Assembly: GCA_019828595.1 (NCBI GenBank) | Contig: JAHQRK010000005.1 | Location: forward strand, 1-64,000 | Direction of reading: 5' to 3' | Length of the DNA: 64,000 nt | Origin: Aphanomyces cochlioides | Taxonomy: Eukaryota; Oomycota; Saprolegniomycetes; Saprolegniales; Verrucalvaceae | Shown here: one piece after another, positions 39,585 through 49,949 of the stretch | How positions within the stretch are numbered: the stretch's first letter is position 1 | How the letters are laid out: each line of letters begins with the position of its first letter | Notes under the pieces: model-generated | Told to the model about the DNA's origin: nothing | The model's input: the letters and a program-made list of their open reading frames with translations, nothing else | Databases searched by the model: none | Translations under genes and position numbers: made by a program

Positions 39585-40706
39585 GGAGAAGAGTTGGTGC
39601 GTTGGGCGCAGAATGGAATCTGTCCCCGCGTGTTACACATCCCATGCCTTGCCACCACACGTTGCACCGTCGGTCGTTGGCTTTCCCTCTTCATTTCTCA
39701 CGTGCGATGTGTAATTCTCATGCCGCCGTCGTCGAGATGGAATTCTCTGTTGTTTTGTGTTTCATCTGCCGAAGAGACGCCGGCGGACGGACCGCCCTGT
39801 CCTTGTCGGCGGTGATATCCACGTTGGGAAAGTTGAGCTGCAACCCGCGCCTCTGTACAACGGCTGTCGTCCATGAGGGTGCAAATTGTCACGTCGTGCG
39901 ATCCTCCGCTGTTTCGCGGGGAAGTGCGCAAGGTGGGTCAACGTAGCAGATGATGACCTCCGGCATCCATGAGTAATGCGCCAAGTTTTACATTGTTCAT
40001 CTCGGCAGTCAGTGATGAAAGAGCTTCAGAGGACATGGAGAGAGGAAGGGAAGGCTCTGCGTTGATACCTCAGTCGTGACGAGAGTGGAAGACACATGTT
40101 CGTCTCCCAGCATCGCACTCGAACGATCTGCAATGACCACGTCGGCATACCAGATGCTGCCAGGAGAAGAGAGACAAGAGTGCGAGGCATCCAAATAACG
40201 TGGCTGGAAACGTCTCCATGCGTGGGTGCATGCTCCTTGCTGTTCGTTGGAGCCAAAGAGTTGTTGGCGGGGATGGAGGGTTGAGTCTTCATGGACACGT
40301 GGAAGAGCATGAGAGATGGAGCAAGGTCGAGCCCCTGACTTGCGCTGGAGAGACTCTTGTTGGGGCAAATTGGGTACCAGCTAGCTTTGTTCTTGGCATC
40401 TTCACCGCCGTTCATTTCATGACAAGTCCATGCGCTCAAAGCCAAGAGATGATGCTTGCAACAATCGTCCGCTCGTCGCAAGAGATGTCAAATCGGGTCT
40501 GGGAGGATCAGTCGACTCCGCTCAGTGGTGCTCCTTTGTCATTTCGTTGTCCAAGATTGTGGGCTTTCTCGGTCGAATGAACCAAGACAGCGATTCGATC
40601 CATGTCGACGAATACTCACGATGGAAGGAGTAAAGCCCACTAAGCACAAAGGAAGGCGCGCTCCCCGAGCATCCAGCAAGTCGGAAATATTGCGGTCGAT
40701 GGATCT
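39585..40706. other. Gene-poor stretch with unresolved frames
   Basis: Overlapping frames on both strands are open here. A minus-strand stretch MPRTLVSLLLAASG near 40200 looks like a signal peptide but leads nowhere I can splice. A plus-strand frame ends SDSIHVDEYSRWKE near 40630. I do not support a complete gene. Confidence 0.35.
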
Positions 40707-40712
40707 GTGGCC

Positions 40713-40997
40713 ATGTCTTCAACATGGCGCTTGTGGCTCATCCTGACCGCTCATTTCTGCTTCAACTGCAACACGACCATCCATCTTGGAGACGACGATT
40801 TTGACGCTCTCCAGCTCCGCTCAAGGTTCGTAATCCATGGTGACTATAGAGGCGTTGCGGTGGTCATTTGGAACTTGAGCTCAAGTCTGCCGAGGGACAC
40901 GATTGAATCGTTGCAGTCTCATGAAGTTACCAGAGTTGACGACAAAGTCGTGTACATCAGCGCCACGAACGAACCACTGCTATCTATTTTCGACTGA
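40713..40997 (+). pseudogene. START-like family fragment
   Basis: After a hydrophobic start the frame reads IHLGDDDFDALQLRSRF, VIHGDYRGVAVVIWN and DDKVVYISATNEPLLS. This aligns with IGEDTNGTSLEALQLHSQY and MGDYEAVADVVW in the gene at 52284. It covers only the first part of that domain and ends at a stop. It is probably a diverged relic or an incomplete gene. Confidence 0.4.
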
Positions 40998-41347
40998 CAA
41001 TCGAAGATATGGGGCGACAACGCAGTCCATGCCAGGCCTTGGGAACAATTAATGGAAAATCCCTTATATGGCCCTACTTTTTACGGCATAATTGAGGGGG
41101 ATCGCTTCTCTGATACCCGTTACAATGGCTATAACGACCCAACACGGACATGGTTATTGCAATCATTAATGAAAAGGGCCCTGGTGATCGGCGTCATGGT
41201 TGAAATGGTCATATTTAATGTGCTCTGGGTCACAATGGCCCTGATAATGGCTGTTGATGCATGAGATTCCCTCATCCAGGGAAGCTCGGCTTCCTTACCG
41301 CTGGGCAACTTCTGCTGGCAGAAGAGTACGAGCAATACATTCTCTAA

Positions 41348-42688
41348 GAGCATCTCCACTCCTGGTTTGTAACGGTAAATACAAACGAAAATCTGAAAAA
41401 ATCAACCCCACTGGGAGTTTATATTTGTACTACACCATTTGCCGATTTAGTTCGTTTAACTTGCGATATATAGATCGTATCGTTTGCAATATATTTCGTA
41501 TCAGTGCAATATATTTCGTATGACTTTCATTTAATTTCGTGGCCAGCGACGAAAATCGATTTATATTTCGCATGACTTGCATTATATTTCATATCTCTTG
41601 CATTTAATTTCGTATTTTTTAGCTTATATTTCGTATCACGTGCATTTAAATTCGCAGAAAAGAGAAAAAGTACATAGAAAATTTAACAAAAAATTGTTAT
41701 CGACCTCATAAGAAATTGATGGGACACTTCAATCACCATAAGTCAATGCGAACATCAATCAAGCTCGGCAGAGTTCATATGCGCTTGCCCGTCGCAAATT
41801 CATAGCTCAAGCCAACACTGCAACACATGTGAAACGTCATATCTCAATAGGACGTTGAATATATTTTGCATTATTACGAATTAAAATGCACGTGATACGA
41901 AATATAAGCAAAAAAATATGAAATTAAATGCAAGAGATATGAAATATAATGCAAGTCATGCGAAATATAAATCGATTTTCGTCGCTGGCCACGAAATTAA
42001 ATGAAAGTCATACGAAATATATTGCACTTATACGAAATATATTGCACATGATACGAAATATATCGCAAGTTAAACGAACTAAACCGGCAAATGGTGTAGT
42101 AAAATTTACACATCTGAGACATTTTTGTTTGTAAAATTGACAAAATAAAAATTGGCTGGCCAGCTTACAAACTTGGGAATGTTGGTCGAAGAATAATGTG
42201 ATTGGCTGTTCACTTCCAAATGTTGGTCTGAAGACTCGCGTGTTGCTAGGACAATGAAGCAAGATACGTTTTGGAGCAGTGTTCACGCGAAGTGGCAACA
42301 CCAAGTCGTCCTCTAGTCATAGAGAGATGATTACAATTAACCTTATAGAGTGTGCCCTCCACAAACTGGTGCCTCACTGAAATAGTCCCGGATGAGTCTT
42401 ACGTGGCCAAAAGCAAAGTCTCGAAAAAGAGACTTCAAGCGTCCTGCTCGCAACCAGACTAGCCTTTACATGTTCGGTTGCTCACATAGTATGACAAAAT
42501 GTCGAATATTGTCACGTCATCCTCAAGAAGCAAGGCAACTTCTTCCTCAGAGTCGCTGTCAGCTGTGTTAGCAATCGGTACGAGTGCATAAAAATCAATG
42601 GCACTTGTTTTGTAAGCATGATTAGCCAATCAGCATTGAGTTCAAGTTTTTATTTACGTTAAAATACAAACCAGGAGTGGAGATGCTC
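41348..42688. mobile_element. Non-autonomous Harbinger-type element, 1341 bp
   Basis: The ends GAGCATCTCCACTCCTGGTT and the exact inverted copy at 42669-42688 are flanked by TAA on both sides (41345-41347, 42689-42691). No transposase is encoded. A foldback element is nested inside it. The terminal GAGCATC matches the autonomous Harbinger elements in this window. Confidence 0.85.
41431..42098. mobile_element. Foldback (MITE-like) element, copy 2, nested
   Basis: It has the same TACACCATTTGCC termini and long arms as copy 1 at 6613, with the unique centre in the opposite orientation, showing independent insertion. It lies inside the 41348-42688 Harbinger-type element, so it is the younger of the two. 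Confidence 0.85.
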
Positions 42689-42691
42689 TAA

Positions 42692-43437
42692 TGTTAAAAT
42701 ACATAAAGTACTTCATGTGCAAGAACCACATACAATCTAAGCGATTCATTGCTCAAGACCTAAGCTTTGTCCTTCCAACTTCCAATATAGTGGAGCAACT
42801 TTTTTCAAAGGCAAAGCTTGTCTTGTGTTGTGTGCTGAGGTCTGAGCCATAACCAGCCACGCACAGGCGTGTCCCACGGGCGACAGCCGAGTGCCGTACT
42901 TTCTGGAAAGATGCAACAAGATGAAGCTGTGTATTTCATGCTTAGTTGAAGACAACGAGATCTTGCGACCGGTCGGCCCAAAGGGTGCAGCGCAACCCTT
43001 CAGCCAGCATCAGGTCCAGATCGTCAGTTCCAAATTGGTTCTGTATTGGGTTCTACTGGGATAAGTTAATCAATTGCATTTCCATGGAGGCGGCACTCCC
43101 CAAGCAGTGTGTTGATAGACTTATCGCGGGTAGTTTCACCACATCTTGACAGATCGACGATTGTCGTTGCTTCCAGTGAATTTCGAAATGTATCTTTTTT
43201 TAGCCGCCAATCAGCGCATTTGGGATGTCCAACTTCTTCAGCTTTGAAGGTAGATTAGCTGCATAAAGATGAATATGTGCAGTACTGGTGCTGTTCCATA
43301 CCATCACGACTCGGACATTGAAACCATTCGGACACTGCTTCGGTCACGAAAATATCCCACTCAATAATAATAAAGTTCGATACAAACAGTAAGCATTGAA
43401 TAAATTCATGTAATATAGTTGTCCAAGGAATTATAAT
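42692..43437. other. Between-transposon DNA, no gene seen
   Basis: A minus-strand frame ending near 42746 (ALPLKKVAPLYWKLEGQSLG) looks partly protein-like but has no recognisable start or family. The rest is empty. Confidence 0.3.
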
Positions 43438-43606
43438 AGGGGATTTCAAAGTTAAAAAAGCTTCAATGGAAGTTCTTCGACATCATCGAGAACGTGCTGT
43501 AATTGACCAAATATATCTGTTTTCTTCAATGGAATTTGTCAAATTCCATCGGCCAAATTGGTGGATGGAATGGCCTGAAGAACTTCAAACTTTGCCAGTT
43601 TGAAGC

Positions 43607-44649
43607 ATGGCTCCACCTTGGGACACCGACAAATGCAAGTGCGACGAATGTTTGATGGCGAACAGCAATGGCCGGAGCTCCCTTGATCTTTTGGTGTCGT
43701 GGATCACGGCTTGTGATGCTCACACTGGTGAGTACACGAATTGGACGGACTTCAAGGGCGGCTCCAAGAGCAAGAGAGCACGAAGCAAGACAACAATTAC
43801 AGCTGAAATTGCCACGATGATGCTTCGGCATGTGTATGCCGAGACGCCAATGCCATCAAAGCCAAGATTGCATCGTTGAACTCAAAGTTCCAAAAAGCGG
43901 AAGACTGGAAGAACTCGACGGGCGCAGGACTCCGAGATATAGCAGTATCAAATATGTAAGTACCTCAACTACAATTCAGACCATGTTAACATCGAACTAG
44001 TAATGAAAACTTATCTGTTGATGAGCTCAAAACAACTATGGCCGAGACAAATTCAACAATTGAGAGGGCGATACTTGAGATATGCCCCCAGTACAACGTG
44101 TTGTCGCCCGTATTTGGTTCTAGACCTCTGTCAAAGCCTGTGTTTCACTCCTCCACCGATGAAGCACTTGATATGGATGGGGTAGCTGATGACAACGCCT
44201 CCGAATTTGAATGTGAGAGCGAACGTGAAGATCAAGATGAAAAGCAAAATACCATAGAAGCATCCAACCTCGTTGGATATATTGAATCGCCATCACTCGT
44301 CCAAGGCTCACCGCCTCAAAAAGGCGGTAGAATCAAACGTTTGAAGCTTGAGAGAGTGTCCAAACAGAAATCGTTTGGAGAAACAATTGCAGCTGCAATG
44401 GACAAGCGAACGGTAGCAACTTTACAATCACAGGAAGCTATGATGCAAGTGCGCCAGGAAGAAACTAAACTGCGCCAAAGCGAAGCAAGCTTCCACCGTG
44501 AACTAAAACTCCAGGAATTGGCTGTTTTGACTCGTGAAAAGCGCCATCAAGAAATCATTGCTGAGGCAAAGTTGATGGTCGATGTTGGCATCCCCAAAGA
44601 AGAAATTCTCAATTATATTCGGTCGGAAAAGGCACTCTTAGAGGGCTAA
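43607..44649 (+). pseudogene. Harbinger accessory Myb/SANT-like gene, frameshifted
   Basis: The first frame reads DLLVSWITACDAHTGEYTNW and SKRARSKTTITAEIA, shifts by one base near 43850 into ANAIKAKIASLNSKFQKAED, then crosses a 45-nt GTAAGT...ACTAG intron (about 43957-44001). The last exon (to 44649) is acidic, then basic (KRLKLERVSKQK), then a long helix ending EEILNYIRSEKALL. This is the usual accessory DNA-binding protein layout. Confidence 0.6.
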
Positions 44650-44679
44650 GACGTAATATAGCGATGCTTTGATTTGATT

Positions 44680-45701
44680 TTAAGAGTTGGTGGAGAATCT
44701 TCTACAATGCCATTCTCGACGCTGGTGTGCACAACTATAGTCCTCTTCGCGAGGCATATAGGAATTGTCAGACAAAAGATCATTGCTGCAGTCCAGATCG
44801 TTCAATTCATCGTCCCAATCACCAGAGTCAGACATGTCAAGCAGCAAATTGTGCAGCACTCCAGCCACTCGAATATTTGCAATCATTCTTTTTGCTGCTG
44901 CGGGCTGCGATATATCCAAACGCATACCTCGTAGTGATTGAAATCGACCCTTCAAAAGGCCGCTGGCCAACCCAAATCCATGAATATAATTCGCTTCAAA
45001 TCGTCACAAACAACCATCCCTGCCATTCCATAATATCCTTTGCGGGAGTAGTAATCTTCACCATTCACTGAGGGCTTCGCATACACAGGAAATAGAGTAC
45101 CGTCAACGAATCCAACGCAACCTTTGAATCCATGCCGCTCAAAAATACGCCACGCTATTGCATCACGTTCGTCACTCTCTGGCCAGTATAGAACTTGGGA
45201 TTCCAGAGATAGTATTGCACAGAGACAGCGCCGGCAAAATATTTCAACTGTGCCCTCACTCACACCGAAATGTCGAGCAAGTATACCCACGGAGGCACCA
45301 TTGCCAAACCTCCCCAATTTTGCCAAGAATACAAGTAATTGGACGTGGACAGGTGCTTGGCGGTTGTTTGAGCTTTTTGTAAAGGTTGGGTGTGCTTCAA
45401 TACGATCCACTATTTGATAAAAGGACGGCTTGTCCATGCGAGCTTCTTGTCGAAATCGTTTGAAATCCAAAGACAAGATATACAAGACTGGGGATGGTAG
45501 TTTAAGGACGGGGCGACGAGGGTTGAGATATCGATGAGAAAGCACAGAAGCGTACAATTCGAGAGAAAGCGACAGGGGCAGAATTTCTCCCCATGGATCA
45601 AACTCGTCGTTGTCGTTGTCGATTGTGTCTGTCATTGCTGCAATTGCCACAAGCTGCTGGAGCTCCGACAGTAATGTCTGGCGCTCGCTTTGCCGCACCA
45701 T
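44680..45701 (-). pseudogene. Harbinger transposase lacking its catalytic centre
   Basis: The N-terminal domain, HFGVSEGTVEIFCRR helix-turn-helix and first catalytic block GFVDGTLFPVYAKP are present. After FMDLGWPA the sequence jumps, out of frame, to GLLKGRFQSLRGMRL and the C-terminal helix. The segment that should carry the second Asp and the Glu is missing, a deletion of a few hundred bases. Such deletion derivatives can still be mobilised in trans but cannot transpose themselves. Confidence 0.8.
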
Positions 45702-45870
45702 TTCGAAACAGTGAGTTCGATTGTCCGTTAGTCATGATATCACTCGTGGGGGTCTCAGTTCCTTTCAGTCCACCGTTTTGATGGTTCTACTTTGATTGGT
45801 CGAAATACTTACATTTTTCAGAACTTCCATCGGTGCATCTTCAGCACAAACTTCAGCTTTGAAACCCCCT

Positions 45871-46320
45871 AATAAAGCTGACTTCAACAGAAAGAAAACA
45901 ACTTGCTTGAAATATTGATGGTATGATAAAATTAATTATGTTTTGACAGAAGTACTCCGGATGGGACATGGCAGTTTTTGCTTCGATATTCGAAACCATC
46001 AACAAGGGTGGCTTTTGTGGGCTATTTAGAATTGCTTTTTACGTCCTGTGGGCCGAGAACGAGAAATTCGAAGTTACGTTGTGCGCTCGAACTAAATTCA
46101 TGTGTGCTCTGCGAGGCAAATTGAAAAATGAAGAATTGCCACCTCTCGACGACGGATTAGGTTTATGAGAGCAACCATCCGCATAATCAACCGACAAAGG
46201 AACGGTTAATTATGCGGATGAATTAACTTTCCTTCTCTCTGATTGGTGCATATCTAGAACAAAAATATCTCTCGACGAAACGGAAACGAAAAAGATTTGG
46301 ATCCACTGCATTGTTAATTT
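45871..46320. other. Short ORF region of uncertain nature
   Basis: A plus-strand frame (45968-46168) reads MAVFASIFETINKGGFCGLF and ends PPLDDGLGL. It is protein-like but isolated. A TTATGCGGATG palindromic motif near 46178-46222 resembles the CCGGAT motifs elsewhere. Confidence 0.25.
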
Positions 46321-46465
46321 GCAGCAGTGGCAGCAAGTGGCAGCAAGTGGCAGCAAGTGGCAGCAAGTGGCAGCAGTGGCGGCAGTGGCAGCAGTGGCAG
46401 CAGTGGCAGCAGTGGCAGCAGTGGCAGCAGTGGCAGCGACAGCAGTGGCAGCGACAGCAGTGACG
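46321..46465. repeat. Minisatellite (GTGGCAGCA)n
   Basis: About four 10-base units GTGGCAGCAA are followed by some ten 9-base units GTGGCAGCA with a few GACAGCA variants. It is open in several frames only because it is a multiple-of-three repeat. No gene is implied. Confidence 0.9.
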
Positions 46466-46732
46466 CCTCCGCGAACGACAACCGTGGGGAGGCCCCGGCT
46501 TGAGTCGCTGGGGGGCTAAGATCCAAAAATATATTTCCTTATTTTGTCTTTTCGTTGTTGTGTTGCGCGTAGTGTGATTAACCACCATTGCCCGAGTTTA
46601 AAAGCGACTTCTAGTTAGTGGGGCTAATTAGTACAGAATTTGACATCAAAAATCCTCCCACACTGTAAAAAGTGGAGAAAATCCTGCGGCGGTTCCGCAT
46701 GGTACATTAACACATTACAATGCTTCTCAATG

Positions 46733-47042
46733 GTAATATTTCATCTTCAATATTCAATGCTAATGTTATTTACTGTCTAGTTCTCCTATGCCGTCGACAC
46801 TGTGCAATCGATTAGCTGCAATGACATGGTAAACAATTTCTCTTATGTTCAAACTTAATGCAGTTAACTTTCTAGGTCGCCGACACTATGATTAAATGCA
46901 ATGAAATGGTAAACATTTGCTCTTATGTTAAACGTTTATGCATTTTACTATCTAGGCTCTTTATATTCTCCACGATTAGTGACAATCTATCAAGCTAAGC
47001 ATCCCCTCACATTGTAAACGTTAATGCAGATTTCCTCTCTAG
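46733..47042 (+). repeat. Tandem array of intron-like and mini-exon-like units
   Basis: Four segments start GTAA and end CTAG (46733-46780, 46829-46875, 46909-46955, 47014-47042; 48, 47, 47 and 29 nt). The first three match the local intron size. Between them lie 48-, 33- and 58-nt pieces; the first two share GACACT..TGCAATGA(C/A)ATG and would encode AVDTV..SCNDM and VADTMIKCNEM. The unit is a tandem repeat that carries both splice sites. No surrounding gene was identified. Confidence 0.55.
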
Positions 47043-47094
47043 GATCAACGTACAAGAAATATTTAGAGAATACGCAGGAAGTTGATAATGATGC

Positions 47095-49144
47095 TTAGTA
47101 CAGCTGCAACTTGTTTATAGTGCTTGATGGCGATGGATCCTCAATAAGTCGCGCGCGGAACAGCAAGTCAAACTGCTGTATGTGGGCGTTCAAGACACCA
47201 GCACTGTGCAGCACGCGGAGATGCTTCAAGCAGGCTCCACCTGCCTTAGCTTGTATCCCTTTGCCTTGTAAGAATAATACCATGTTGCTCTCTGCGGTTC
47301 TTCCTAACGTGAGAACTTCATCACGGTAGCCAGCGCTGTTTTCATCCAGACGGTATCCACCATTGATGAAGAGCCGCATGAAGTCGACAAGTATTTTCAT
47401 GTCGGACCGTCGTTGTCGGCTTTGATGGCTGTGATGGTCGACTTGGCTCCACGGGTGCGGTTCGAGTGTGAACCATTCAAACCACATCGTGGATGGCATG
47501 ATGGTTTCACCTCTGCGCTTCTTAGCAGCTTTATTGGATGTGCTGTGTATAGTAGCCACATCGCGCTTCACTCCTCTTTCGACCACCGCTTGTTTGGCAG
47601 CGTCTGAAGATGATATGAGCCCCGCTTCGATAAGTTTGATGCGCTCCAGCAATCGCTTGTTTTGCTCGGTAAGAACTTCAATCATGTCCGTCTGCTGCTC
47701 AGCATACTTGTTCAAATTGGCCTTCTCACTTGCATCGGTAGGTTGCATCTTGCGATTCCGCAGCAGAGTCCCCCACGCGATCATGGCTTCAACATCAATG
47801 TGCGCAAGTCTGGCTGCATTTTCAATCTCCATGACTAGCGGTGCCGTGGAGCACAACGCTTTGAACATAGGGTATGAACGCAAAAGGTAGCCCATAAGAA
47901 ATGTGGCAACTTCGCAGTTGATGTTGTATTTCTTCTCTTGCATACCGACGCACGCAGTGAACAGTCTTTCTTGGAGACGCGAAACTTCAACGCGGGTAGC
48001 TGCATCCAATGCATCCAACGTAGGACCCATGACACTTGCGCTTGCAGGCCATGAACTCAAAACACGCGCCACTTTTTGGTCTTCGTTCGAGGTATTGAAA
48101 ACGTACGCAAAGGCCTTGTTTGTAGCAGTCATGTTCCAACTACCCCGGTCGAAGATCCATTGGGGAGACAGCTCCGCCGAGCTATTTGCATGTTGTGCTC
48201 CACTACGGCGGAACGAATGTGACGTCAGCTCGGCCTCAACACCAGCGGGCTTGCATATACGGTTAAGAAGCCGATTGATGTGGCTGTGTACCCCGGGTAA
48301 AGCTGTCAATGGTGTGACTGACTTCTTTACTTCAACGTCAGCTTTGGGCGCTGATGAAGAGTCTGCACCAAAGGATCCGTTCAACAAATCCATTAACGCC
48401 ATGGATGGAACGCTGTCCAACTGGATTTGGTCTTGGCTGTCAGGAAGATGGCCGAGCAGCGCGACGTCAGGAGTCGTTTGCATGACAAGAGCTGCAGCAA
48501 TGGAGGTAATAGGGCAGGCAAGGTAATTTTCATCGTAATATAATGAAAGCCCTTGCTCTTCGGAGGTCTTCATTCTCATCAGGCGCACAAAGAGGACACC
48601 TCCTGCCGAAACGGTCAAGTTCGTCTTTCGCAGGGAAGACAAGTCCGAAGCACGGCCAAAGAGGTACCACAACAAGCACAACAACGCCGCATCCTGGTAG
48701 TCGGTAGCATTCTTCGCAGTTGAATATTGATGGACCATGAGGATTCGTAAGTGATCTTTGGTACATGCCACTGTTTTCTTGACAAAACCTCCTTTGTCTC
48801 GCCTCAGGCAGTACCGATCAAGTGTAGTCCCCATCTTGAGTAGTTTAGCAACGATGATGGGACTAGGTTGATATAGCTCAATCAACCATAACTTCACGTG
48901 ACGATAGTATGACATGACTGTGTTCCTTGCCAATTGCTTGCCGTTCTTGGTGTCCAAGAAGGCCAAGTAGGACCCGAACTTGTCCAGGACACGTTCCATC
49001 AACACGCCAGTGGTATCAAGGGCAAATTGACTTTGAATGTAATTCCATTGTTACAATCTCTTCAGTCACAAATCGCGTGAATGCCTTGATCGCGGTGGAC
49101 TTGGCCTTGGTCGTGTTGGCAGGCACAAGATCTTGGATACCCAT
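47095..49144 (-). CDS. Crypton tyrosine recombinase, nearly intact
   Basis: A 636-codon frame (47095-49005) is preceded by an N-terminal segment from ATG 49144 (MGIQDLVPANTTKAKSTAIK) joined by a one-base shift near 49040. Tyrosine recombinase residues: an early Arg in LFGRASDLSSL, HSFRRSGAQH (H-x-x-R) and FAYVF as the likely nucleophile block. The C-terminal part has a coiled coil and KKRRGE basic region, as in stramenopile Cryptons. Cryptons move as DNA circles via recombinase alone, with no terminal inverted repeats. Apart from the one shift it looks functional. Confidence 0.8.
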
Positions 49145-49949
49145 GGTGGTTCAATGTGACAGTATTTAATGTGATATTGTCCGAACATGACACAATATGT
49201 GTTGAATATGTTCTTATCTTAAGTTTTGTATCCACATATTCATATTCTACGAGCTGTTCGGACAATATATATGTCCGAACAAGTCCGATCGCCTCCACCT
49301 AAAATATGTGTAGTTTGATTGGGTTTAATGATTGTTCAATGGGAATATGCGCCACAGTGATTCGCTTTATCTTTTCAAACAGATTTTGATTGGATAAAAC
49401 AAACTATACATTGTCCAAGTATGTCCGAAAAGTGATCATATTCAACCATACTGCGCCTAATAAGAGGCTGGACGGGAATCGTCAATGTCGATGTCTGGGC
49501 ATCGATGATATCCGGACGTCTTCGTGTTACTTTTTCAAATTTTTCTGTGATTAATTCTTCGTTTTTCCTGAAAAGTGCCTGGGGCATTGCCAGGCGTTCA
49601 CGGGCATTGATGCATCATCAATGCCTGGGAAACTACATCGATACTTGAGATAATCCGGAAACATCGACAGACCGCAAAGCTGTTAATTATCCGGAAATTT
49701 GACAAATTAGCCAATCAGAGGGCTGGATTTATCGTAAAACATCGACACCGACATTCCCCGACCAGCCTCTAAGGGTTCCCTTGAGGGGCCAGATGAAAAT
49801 ATTGCCCTAATTACGCTGAGTGTCCGAGCAAACTACCCTAGTTATGTCTAGCGTATGTATGTTATGGATCCACAATCCCTAGATTTGGAGGACACCCTAT
49901 CTATTATTTAAAAATAATAGACGCCGAGGACGCCCTCCATAATAATATA
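49145..49949. other. Crypton flank and dispersed subtelomeric-type repeat
   Basis: 49490-49790 resembles 1240-1505: both have TTATCCGGAAATTT, an A/T-rich stretch, then CCAATCAGA. A 10-bp hairpin GGCATTGATG/CATCAATGCC lies near 49593-49615. GTCCGAACA words flank 49190-49290. No gene. Confidence 0.45.

Larger units (their letters stand above)
43438..45870. mobile_element. PIF/Harbinger element 3, internally deleted
   Basis: Imperfect inverted ends AGGGGATTTCAAAG (43438) and CTTTGAAACCCCCT (45857-45870), with ATGGAAGTTCT subterminal copies, bracket a Myb-like gene (plus) and a transposase (minus). The gene order is convergent as in elements 1 and 2. AAT on both sides may be the target duplication. 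The end assignment is by eye. Confidence 0.6.

Noticed and set aside
40026..40481. 151-codon minus-strand ORF with an internal signal-peptide-like stretch
   Set aside because: All three frames look similar in quality here, no splice route to a known domain, and no recognisable family.
46321..46465. Regular short repeats considered as a CRISPR array
   Set aside because: No unique spacers, unit of nine bases, eukaryotic setting; a minisatellite.
46223..46588. Cys/His-rich minus-strand ORF resembling a metal-binding protein
   Set aside because: Its CHCC pattern is a direct translation of the GTGGCAGCA minisatellite; other frames are equally open.
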